The position numbers and the translations under genes are program-made. From the NCBI GenBank assembly GCA_933207985.1, contig OW240912.1, positions 228,788,861 to 228,852,860 on the forward strand: DNA of 64,000 nt, read 5' to 3'. This DNA comes from Pelobates cultripes (Eukaryota; Chordata; Amphibia; Anura; Pelobatidae). Positions 55,110 to 64,000 of this stretch are shown here, in pieces (within the stretch, counting starts at the first letter, position 1; the number at the start of each line of letters is the position of its first letter). The notes under the pieces were generated by a model, which did not search any database, had not been told where the DNA came from, and saw nothing but the letters and a program-made list of their open reading frames with translations.

Positions 55110-55850
55110 GGAGAGGGTCAGTAACTGATTCTCTGGTGGTTCGCTGGTCTAGATATCCAGGTGCAGTGTTGCAGACCATGAGGTAGTTGTCTTGCAAGTT
55201 TGATGTCTCACAGCATTGCCATGAGCTCACTGACAGCTACAGACTGGAGGCTGCTGGTCTCTCTAGCCACTGGGCAGACTAAGTAGAGGGGCACAAACCC
55301 GCCGTTTCATAGGTTAAGTGCCGTCACGGACCGAGGGCCTGACAGTTCAGTCTGCCCTATGGAAAGGCTTCAGCGAACTCGCCATCTCCATCCTGATTGA
55401 CTTACTAGTTTTCATCAACTACCAGATGAGTATCCCAATTTTAATGGTGAAACAAAACAGAGCCTGTGCTTTTTTAGGGCCCTCCAGGTATAAAAATGAA
55501 AAAATAAAAATACTCACCTTTTCTCCAACGCAGAGTCTCCCTTGGCTCTGCCGGGGCTCCCTCCTCAAGTGACGTTATAATGGAAATGAAATGCATTTTA
55601 ACGCATTGTGCATGGACGCGTGACGTCACTGTATATTACAGTATGAGAGCCATAAAGTCACATTTCCGGCTCTCATTCATTTCTAATCTTTGCTTAAAAT
55701 TGTTATTGTATTTTAATCTGAATAATCAGTGTCAGAGAAAAAAAATACAAGTGAGTTTCAAATACTTCCTGGGACTCTGGATCCCAGTTAGCTGTGGCAG
55801 AGAAAGATGTTGTAGCTAGAATATGGTAAGACTTCACAGATACAGAAATA
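55110..55850. other. Intergenic, nothing recognised
   Basis: No repeat family, RNA gene or conserved frame is visible between the hairpin region and the Tc1 element. Confidence 0.4.
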
Positions 55851-55856
55851 CAGAAC

Positions 55857-57420
55857 TACACCCTGTTCCAAATTATTATGCAAATGACATTTTTCTCATT
55901 TACCTAAATAATGATTGAAATAACAGTCAGCATAATTCTTATATTATCAACTATTAAGAGCACAATTCAAATTTTATTGAACAAACCTCCTAATGATAAC
56001 AGTATTTTTTTTAAACATAAAAAACTTACAATGCACTGTTCCAAATTATTATGCACAGTAAGTTTCAAAACACTTTATAGGTTGTAAAGAACTGAAAATT
56101 GTCATTTGTTGTGTTTGCAGCATATGTAATGAAATCAAAAGCTATTTGAATCAAACTTATAACTTTTTAAACATTTTAACAGGTCACGTTACATTTTAAC
56201 ATATGACCCCTTATTTGATAGCAGCTTCACAAGTCTTGCATCCATTGAACTTGTAAGTTTTTGGACAGTTTCTGCTTGAATTTGTTTGCAAGATGTCAGA
56301 ATAGCCTCGCAGAGCTGCTGTTTGGATGTAAACTGCCTCCCACCCTCATAGATCTTTTGCTTGAGGATGCTCCAAAGGTTCTCAATAGGATTGAGGTCAG
56401 GGGAGGATGGAGGCCACACCATGACTTTCTCTCCTTTTATCCCCATAGCAGCCATTGATGCAGAGGTATTCTTTGCAGCTTGAGATGGTGCATTGTCATG
56501 AATGAAGATGATTTTATTATGGAAAGCATAGTTCTTCCCCTTTAGGGAAGAAAGTGATCAGTCAGAAACTCCACATACTTTGCATCTTTACACCTTCAGG
56601 GACCCTAAAGGGGCCGACCAGCTCTCTTCCCATGATTCCGGCCCAAAACAATACTCCACCACTGCCTTGCTGATGTTGCAGCCTTGTTGGAACATGGTGG
56701 CTGTCAACCAACCATCCACTACTCCATCCATCTGGACCATCCAGGGTTGCACAGCACTCATCAGTGAACAAGACTATTTAATAATTACTCGTCATGTATT
56801 TTTCTACCCAATGCAGCCGTTTCTGCTTGTGAGCATTGGTTAGTGGTGGCCAAATAGAAGGTTTATGCACAGTTGCAAGACTCTGGAGGACACTACACCT
56901 TGATGTCCGTGGGACTCCAGAGGCACCAGCAGCTTCAAAAATCTGTTTGCTGCTATGTAATGGGATTTTAGCAGCTGCTCTCTTTATCCGATGCATGGAT
57001 CTGGCAGAAATCTTCCTCAACGTGCCTTTATCTGCACGAACCCGTGTGTGCTCTGAATCAGCCATAAATCTCTTAATAGTGCGATGATCACGCTTATGTT
57101 TTCGTGTAATATCTAATGTTTTCATACCTCGTCCAAGGCATTGAACTATTTCACTCTTTTTGGCAGCAGAGAGATCCTTTTTCTTCCCCATATTGCATGA
57201 AAATGGTGCTCTGCTTAATAATGTGGAACACCCTCCTTTAGTAGTTTTTCCTTAAATTGGGCTCACCTGGCAATCTAATTATCACAGGTGTCCGAGATTG
57301 TTTTCAGTGATCAAAAGAGCCCTGAGACACAATGCCATCCATGAGTTAAACTAAAAAACAAAATATTTAATCTTTGTGACACTTAAATAGAATTTGCATA
57401 ATAATTTGGAACAGGGTGTA
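55857..57420 (-). mobile_element. Tc1-like transposon with perfect terminal repeats
   Basis: Exact 27-base inverted ends (55859-55885 and 57392-57418, starting CACCCTGTTCCAAATTATTA) are flanked by TA on both sides. An inner partial repeat of the same motif near 56036-56060 gives the IR/DR arrangement of many Tc1 elements. The transposase gene is on the minus strand. The element is 1564 bases long including the TA pair, full length for the family. Confidence 0.95.
56189..57191 (-). pseudogene. Tc1-like transposase, recently inactivated
   Basis: It starts MGKKKDLSAAKKSEIVQCLG with two helix-turn-helix segments (DHRTIKRFMADSE; RTSRCSVLQSL). An in-frame TAA at about 56778 precedes VLFTDECCATLDG, which carries the first catalytic Asp. 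One or two single-base shifts near 56520-56590 follow. The second Asp is in IHDNAPSQA and the Glu in PDLNPIENLW, ending LSNKGSYVKM. The whole cut-and-paste enzyme is covered, with few lesions and all three catalytic residues kept. It is unlike the Tc1 relic at 15016-15961. Confidence 0.88.
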
Positions 57421-57489
57421 TAAACTATCATATATAACCAACATATACATTATACAAATGTGAGCACAATCCACACTGAATCACATACT

Positions 57490-57731
57490 TTAAAGGACCA
57501 CTATAGTCACCCAGACTACTTCAGCTCAATGTGCAGGGTTAATCCAGCCGCTAGTGGCTGTCTTCCTGACAGCTGCTAGAGGCGCTTCCGCGACGTTCAA
57601 GGGTGCCCGGCGCTGGATTAAGGTAAGTGGCTGAAGTGGCTGGAGGGGGACCCTGAGGGTGGGGGGGGCCTAAGGACTATATAGTGCCAGGAAAACGGGT
57701 TTGTTTTCCTGGCACTATAGTGGTCCTTTAA
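57490..57731. mobile_element. Short TTAA MITE
   Basis: TTAAAGGACCACTATAGTCA and CTATAGTGGTCCTTTAA lie inside TTAA. It is an internally shortened version of the family (242 bases). Confidence 0.9.
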
Positions 57732-57739
57732 TATACTGT

Positions 57740-59440
57740 AATTACTTTTACTACTCTAACAATAACCAAACAAAAATTGTGAAACTGTCAAATGTACTAT
57801 CAATCTTTGACAGAAGATCATTGTGTTATTTTTTGTAACAATGGCAAAAATTGGTAAGCATTCAAGTGCTTGTCACAGTATTGTCACTGTGGGAAGGGCC
57901 ACTACATTATATGGAGGACACTCTGGTGTGGGGACCTACATTTCTGTGTATAAATAGCTGTGCTGTGTGCAATAAAGATGCATTTTACCCCCTTACATTC
58001 AGTCTCCAGTAATGTGTGGGGGGAAAGCTATAATCACTGGTTTACAGGAGAGAAGGTCTATAACCTATACAGGGAACTAAACCACTGCTGCACGATCCAG
58101 GGAAAAGTTATCCAGAGACCCTCAGTCCAGCTTTGACTACTGGGTCTGACATGCTCCCGCTGCCCCTACTGGCAGCGAGGAAGCCGATCTAATGGAGGAA
58201 CTAAGCCAGAGTACAAGAGCTCCGTTACAGTGCTTATATTTGCAGATCCAAAGTGCTGTTTGTCTTCACTTTTGCCAAAATCTACAAATGGAAAGAGCAG
58301 CAATACATGAATATTGATTTGAAGTTCATTTATAAATTCACCAAAAATGACAGTTTTTTTTCTGTGAGGAGGCACTGACTTCTCAGCCAAGATCAAGGAG
58401 TGGTTACTAGCTTGCCCTGGGGGGAAACTTCCATCCAGGAGAAACTCACATTGTTTGCATACTAAAGTTATGGTTCCTTTTTTTACATTGGCAGTTCATA
58501 AGTGAAACTACATGCTAATTCCATCTGCTCTTCCAAGCATTCTTTTGGCCTGTGTAAATTGAGTTTTGTTGCAATTGTGGTATCTTCCAGAGGCCTAGAC
58601 AGAGTAGAAATTACCCTGGGCACTTCTACATAAGCTACCATCAGCCGTGGAACTACCGCTGGAGCAGCGTGTATTTGAATGTGTATCATTCTCTGTTTCT
58701 GTGTATATGTATGTGGTAATATGTGTCTGTATATATGCATGTGTGTTTCTGTGTGTCTGTATATCTGCATGTGTGTGTCTATCTGTATGTGTGTTAGTGT
58801 GTGTCTATCTGCATTTGTGAACCTGTATGTCTGTGTGTCAGTATGTGCACCTGTGTGTTTGTGTATCTGTGTATTTCTTTGTGTGTCTCTGTATCTGCAT
58901 GTCTGTACCTGTGTATGTGTATCTGTATGTGTGACCATGTGTGTATCTGGATGTGAGTCAGTGTGTCTGTATGTGCATGTGTATATGTATGTGTGTGTGG
59001 CTTGTATATGTGCATACATTTCAGCATTCATATGCCAACACTACACAATAATTTACCACTGCATTAAAATGTCAAAAATTCATGCAGACACACCTATCCA
59101 TTCAAAGGCAAACACTACACACAAGTAAACCACTGCTCTCAAATGACTACAGTACAACACTACACACAAATTCCTACATTCACACACATATACTCCATAC
59201 AAAAACATACTTACATTCAATACACTAACACTGTACACTAACACAATACAACCCGGCAAGCATGGGTTAAAGGTAGATTTAGATTACCAGCTGGTAAAGC
59301 ATTGTGATAGAGGGGGCCCAAACAAATTGATGCTCTCTCTACTCTAGTTCCACAACTGGCTACCATCTTCTGGTCTGCACCTTGGGCTAATATATACAAC
59401 TTGTATTGTGCCTTCCGGCAAAGATACATTGCAGATAACT
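57740..59440. repeat. Intergenic with GT minisatellite
   Basis: The array at about 58675-59010 is built on GTGTCTGTATATCTGCATGT. The flanks have no recognisable features. The long minus-strand His/Thr-rich frame crossing it is spurious. Confidence 0.7.
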
Positions 59441-59479
59441 ACTATTTTAAAGCCAGAGGAGCCGCTATACATTTCCACC

Positions 59480-61250
59480 GGAACTTGAAAAGAAGAGCTT
59501 GATCCTGATGGTCGATATATATATATATATACTTTTGTTTCTGCTCATTCAAGCTTGCCGTCACTATGTTGTAAATATTTATGCTCTAAATGCATGTTTC
59601 TTTCTTTTATGGTAAACTTCTGACTGATGCTTCAGTTGATAGATTGCTTTTAAGCAGAAACTTTAACAATGTTATAAATCCTCAACTTGACAGATCTGAC
59701 TTTTCCAGAACTCCTTCTACTACTGCTGATTTAGGGTTTGACCAGTATATCCACCACTTAAATCTACATGACCCTTGGCACATTTTACATGGAACAGAAT
59801 GAGACTATACCCATTATTCATCAGTTCATGACACTAGATCAAGTATCAAAATGTTTCTAGTAGCAACAATCCTATTATCCCATAGAATTGAAGTCTTAAT
59901 ATCCTCTCTGTTTCTGACCCAATTATACTGACTTTGACTCTCCTGGCAAACCATTCCTTTAAACAACATTGGCGATTCCTTTCACAGTTGGTCAAAATCT
60001 CCCCCTCCCTCCCAAAAAAAACAAAAAAAAACCCAAAAAACTAAAAAAAAAAACCCAAAAAAACAACAACAAAAAAACACTCTTTTCCGGCTCATAAGAA
60101 TCTTCTTGGGCATGTTGATTTGATAACTTTGAACACTCAGATGATTCCAGAATATTGTGGGAAATGTTAAGAGATCAAATCATTTCATATGTTACTGCTC
60201 AGCGTAGGAAGATGATGAATGACTTTCATTCCTTGGAAACCGCATTAACTTTAGCTCTTACCATTCAGTTATAATCATCAACCCAATAATCAAATTCTAG
60301 ATATACAGAAGCTAAACAGGTGTTGAAATCTTTTGTAGCACAAAAAGCCCAATATGCAGTTATTGGTCAGTCAATGTTTCAGGTGGGGTAAAGATCAAGG
60401 AGGATTTTAGCAAGGATGGCAAATCAGAAGTCACCTGGTAAACCCATTACCAGTATTTGTTCCAGTTCAGGTGATCGTATTACCTCCCATACTCAAATTA
60501 ACAATTTTAAAAATAATTATTTCCGTTCTCTTTACACCGCACCAATAGGCAACCACCAGTTGGGTTTTAAATTCCTGGAAGACGTCAACATTTCCAATGT
60601 TGAGGAAGATTTTGTGATCTCTTAAATAGTCCAATCACAGAGAAAGAACTTTACGCAGCCATCTCCAGCTTTAAAATAGGTAAGACAGCTGACCCAGGTG
60701 GTTACATTGTGGAGTACTACAAAATGTTAATAGCCCATATCTGTCAAACAATAACTTAATTGTTTAACAATATTCATGTTGAGAGTCACCAAATTGAATC
60801 CCTAAATGTAGCGTAAACAATTCTTATTCCTAAACAAGACAGGGATCTCACGTTTCCCTAATCGTATCACCCAATCTTGATTTTTTTAACTTCTCACAAA
60901 GATATTGGCCACTAGACTTCAAACTTTCTTGCCTGATATCCTGATCTCACACCAATATGGCTTGATAAAAGGCAGACATTTAGTGGTGGGGTTGGTCCTA
61001 AGCAGCTGTTGCTCAAGCTAATTTGAGTGACTCCTCACCAGTATATCCTCTTCTCCTCAGTCTGAATGATTGTGTGACCAGTCCTCATCTCATCAAAAAC
61101 TTTGAAGTTAAGATACTTTGGTTCTAGATTTGTTGCCTTTTTTTGTGTCACAATAGCTTGGATTCCCCTTACTTTGAGTTGGGTAGACATGTGTACCAGG
61201 GGTGTCCCTTATCTCTCTTAGTTAATCTATATTTATTAAACTAACCAAAA
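59480..61250 (+). pseudogene. L1/Tx1-like ORF2 relic
   Basis: Broken frames in order resemble an L1 endonuclease-reverse transcriptase. DPDGRY and LLLSRNFNNVINPQLDRS (endonuclease Asp-Asn region) come first, then FKNNYFRSLYTAP, AAISSFKIGKTADPGG (the start of RT) and TRLQTFLPDILISHQYG. It has many stops and frameshifts and an A-rich insertion at 60015-60080. No YADD box or 3' end is visible. Confidence 0.6.
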
Positions 61251-61369
61251 ACTAGCAACTGTGTACCCAATGCTGTCCAGTCACCAGGAAGACCCATCAC
61301 ATGGAGATGGGCACTGGGTGGAAGCTTATAATTAAATAAATGTGGACAAATCACTGTAAAATAAACATG

Positions 61370-61375
61370 TTTATT
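61370..61375 (-). terminator. MRPS17 polyadenylation signal
   Basis: AATAAA on the minus strand (TTTATT on plus) lies about 246 bases beyond the MRPS17 stop codon, a plausible 3' end for this short gene. Confidence 0.55.
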
Positions 61376-61620
61376 CTCGTAAAAACTACATGTATAGTTT
61401 GATAAGTGTTGATCAGCGTCACATTGACCTTATATTTAAGGGCAAAATCTGAAAAATGTTTAATTATTCAACACAAGTTTTTTGTTCTGATAGATTACTA
61501 CATACATGAAGAAGGCAAAGGTTAAGTCCTCATGGCATCTCATAAATCACGAATGTACCATGTCTTGAAAATATAAGGAAACCAACACGAAGTCACATCA
61601 CAGAGCCACATGCTCTACAT

Positions 61621-61911
61621 TCAGTGGTCCACAGTCTTTTCTGGTTTTGTTTCTGCTATTTCCAGTTTCTCCAGGTGGTCATTAAGGTCTTTAATATCAG
61701 CATCTGTTGGAGTTTCCAGAAATTCAGTACCTTCACATAGCTTCCCAGTCAGTGGGTCTACTACTCTGCCCACCTTGTAAACTATTTCAGCCAGTTCATG
61801 TTTCACACGTTTGGACCTTTCCTCAGGCAAAGCTTTAAGTAACACAATATCTCCCACTGTGCACTGCTGGAAAGTATCGTGAGCAAAGTAGGTCTTTCTC
61901 TTATTGTAATA
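61621..61911 (-). CDS. mrps17: MRPS17 (uS17m), last coding exon
   Basis: The exon follows a TCTCTTTAG acceptor at 61912 and encodes 96 residues, [20 protein letters not shown] then [20 protein letters not shown] through [20 protein letters not shown], to a TGA at 61621-61623. This is the C-terminal two thirds of mitochondrial ribosomal protein S17, a small-subunit protein with an OB-fold that contacts 12S rRNA. The frog C-terminal tail ([19 protein letters not shown]) is acidic and loosely conserved. The protein starts within exons to the right of 64000, which I could not find in the window. It lies upstream of NIPSNAP2 on the same strand, as in human. Confidence 0.92.
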   Translation of the reverse strand, partial: YYNKRKTYFAHDTFQQCTVGDIVLLKALPEERSKRVKHELAEIVYKVGRVVDPLTGKLCEGTEFLETPTDADIKDLNDHLEKLEIAETKPEKTVDH

Positions 61912-62039
61912 CTAAAGAGAAGGAGAGACACATAAAATCAGTAAAAAGCAAAAGCAACCAATAAATAAATAAAATCACTGATCATCATTTCATTATATTC
62001 TAATTCTAACGTGATATACAGTTTCTGACATTAGCCTTA

Positions 62040-62722
62040 TTGAAATTACACAAAGCAACAAAACAACTTTAGATAAATTAAGTGGTTTTTGAGTATAGAC
62101 CATGCCCCTCTAATCCTACTGCTCAATTCTCTGCCACTTAGGAGTTAGATCTAACAGCTCTAGCCACACCTCCCTTGCCTGTTTATCACACAACCTCCAC
62201 GAAAAAAAAATAATAAAAAAGTGGTTTAATTTGTACAGCACTTTGGTGCATTTGTGTGTTTTACTTTATAACTTTCTTCTCTCCTGCTCTGTTAATTGAA
62301 CTTTAATTGTAAGCTATAACATTCACTTAGCAGACCAAGAGATTCATATGAAAGAGATTATAAAAAATAAAGAAATGTATGCTCTTTCTCAATAAGTGTG
62401 GAGGGAGGATGTGTGAGTGAAAGCCAGGGAAGCATAAACAAAAGTGATATAACTCATAAATGGCAGAACTGAGCAGTAAATCTACATGAGCATGATATAT
62501 ACACCAAAACTGCTTCATCAAAAGGACACTATAGGCACCCAGACCACTTAATCTCATTGAAGTGGCCTGGGTGCGCGGTCACTGTTCTCCTACGCCCTGT
62601 AAAACATTGAAGTATTAGAGAAACTACAATGTTTATGTTGCAGTACCAAGGCTGCCTCTAGTGGCTGTCTACCAGACCACTTCAATTAGATAAATGGTCT
62701 GGGTGCCCAGAGTGCCCCTTTA
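62040..62722. mobile_element. Nested TTAA MITEs in the MRPS17 intron
   Basis: The part at about 62050-62517 matches the long family (TATAGACCATGCCCC, CTCTAGCCACACCTCCC, ACCAAAACTGCTTCATC). At 62518-62722 a shorter MITE follows, starting CAAAAGGACACTATAGGCAC with a mutated TTAA and ending GTGCCCCTTTAA. Confidence 0.65.
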
Positions 62723-62729
62723 AGGCCTC

Positions 62730-63590
62730 AATTTAAGCATTTTAAATTATCTAATCTTTTTTTTTTTTAAACTATACTATATTGAAAATTTTTTTTTACA
62801 TTGTGATAGTTTAATGTCGTTTTATATTATATTTCAATATTTTGAAAAAGTTAATTTTAGAAGTGTGTCTAAACATATTTAATGGAAGCTTAATCTGAAT
62901 GGAAAAACTGAGGGATAAATAGATGATCTGAAGAAATTCTCCAACTCAGCTTTAATTACAACTGGCTATTTTTGCTTCATTTTACTTAATTAGATTTAAT
63001 TTGTGAAAGTTTGGAGTTTTGCCCTCAGCTGGCTGTATATGTTATGTGTGTGTGATACATGTAGTGTTTGTGGTTCTGTTTTGCATTCCTCCTGCTTGGT
63101 TGGGTTCATATTTCCTGGTGGCCTAGTTAGGTCTGCACCTTCTGTAGGAGTAGATTTCAGTAATTACTTCCTCACAGTCCTGGCACTCAGTGTATCAGGC
63201 TGGGAAAACCAGTTCCTGTGTTCTGACTCATTAGTGAATGCTAGACTGAGAGGAAGCAATTACTGTCTGCACTCGTTGAAGTGAACACAAGACGCTCCCA
63301 GCCCCGGACCTGTCTCCCTCAAGTATATTCAGTATACCAGGCTGTATTAGCATTTCTATATTATACGTCAAAGCAGTCATGTGGCTGCCCTGCCACAGGG
63401 CTAATGACTAAAAATAAACTGCTTGCCCAGTGCCCTGAACTAAATGTCCAGGGCGATAGCAATTCTGCATCCCTGAGCCACATTTCTTTTCTAGCTGACT
63501 AAGGCTAAGAGTGAAATACAAATGCTAGTATAACAAAACATTTAAATTTTTTTGGTCTTGCCAAACTGTTATAATGACATGAACAAAACA
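62730..63590. other. MRPS17 intron, nothing recognised
   Basis: AT-rich sequence, then unique-looking sequence at 63000-63500. No earlier MRPS17 exon matching the conserved TKMQKTAKV region could be found. Confidence 0.45.
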
Positions 63591-63591
63591 T

Positions 63592-63967
63592 TTAAAGGAC
63601 CACTATAGGCACCCAGACCACTTCAGCTTAATGAAGTGGTCTGGGTGCCAGATCCCTCTAGGATTAACCCTGCCTGCTGTAAACATAGCAGTTTCAGAGA
63701 ATTGACAGCCGCTAGAGGCGCTTCTGCGCTTCTCACTGTGATTTTCACAGTGAGAAGACGCTAGCGTCCATAGGAAAGCATTGAGAACGCTCAATGCGGC
63801 TCTTGCCGCGCATGTGCATTCAGCCCATGACGGCCAAAGGAGGAGAAGAGTCCCCAGCGCCGAGGGAGCCCGGTGCTGGAGAAAGGTGAGTTTTTAACCC
63901 CCTTCCTCTCCATTCAGCCCGACAGGAGTGGGACCCTGAGGGTGGGGGCACTATAGTGGTCCTTTAA
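63592..63967. mobile_element. TTAA MITE near the right edge
   Basis: TTAAAGGACCACTATAGG and CTATAGTGGTCCTTTAA lie inside TTAA, with the usual GACCACTTCAGCTTAATGAA palindrome and a CpG-rich right half. Confidence 0.92.
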
Positions 63968-64000
63968 TGTTGCTAGGCACTTTGAAGTTTGAGAGATGTT

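Overview
This is nuclear DNA from a vertebrate, very probably a frog. Single-copy vertebrate exons with GT/AG introns are spread thinly through AT-rich DNA crowded with transposons. The most abundant repeats are TTAA-flanked miniature elements starting TTAAAGG, a type I associate with anuran genomes (T2/Kolobok-like). CR1 and L1/Tx1-like LINEs, Tc1-like and hAT elements, and GT/CA minisatellites make up most of the rest. I saw no bacterial, viral or organellar genes. The species cannot be named from this window.

Three protein-coding genes are recognisable, all on the minus strand: (1) CCT6A, the zeta subunit of the CCT/TRiC chaperonin, coding exons 1-6 at 8448 down to 259, running off the left edge; (2) NIPSNAP2, complete, ten coding exons from 49215 down to 27583, predicted 282 residues; (3) MRPS17, the mitochondrial ribosomal protein uS17m, last coding exon only at 61911-61621, earlier exons beyond the right edge. 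The order MRPS17 - NIPSNAP2 - CCT6A on one strand matches the human 7p11.2 block as I remember it, but PSPH, which lies between NIPSNAP2 and CCT6A in human, was not found.

Layout. 1-8.7 kb: CCT6A, with a CpG-rich first exon, a 40-bp minisatellite in intron 1, and two introns carrying a near-identical H/ACA snoRNA-like hairpin. 8.7-27.5 kb: intergenic graveyard with a BED-finger (hAT-type) remnant, L1 ORF1 on the minus strand next to a broken Tc1 copy, a decayed hammerhead-like motif, a HAL1-like L1 (ORF1 only, with target duplications), and a CR1 reverse transcriptase broken by a MITE and by an L1 tail. 27.5-49.3 kb: NIPSNAP2, whose introns hold many MITEs, including a multi-layer nested stack at 38.0-40.4 kb. 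49.3-61.3 kb: intergenic, with GT/CA/CT minisatellites, a hAT element with perfect ends and an 8-bp target duplication, a Tc1 element with perfect terminal repeats, and an L1 ORF2 relic. 61.3-64 kb: MRPS17 3' end and more MITEs.

The three genes do not form a pathway. CCT6A acts in cytosolic protein folding, NIPSNAP2 is a mitochondrial protein linked to mitophagy, and MRPS17 belongs to the mitochondrial small ribosomal subunit. Exon boundaries were set by hand from splice sites, reading-frame continuity and resemblance to the vertebrate proteins; no alignment was run.
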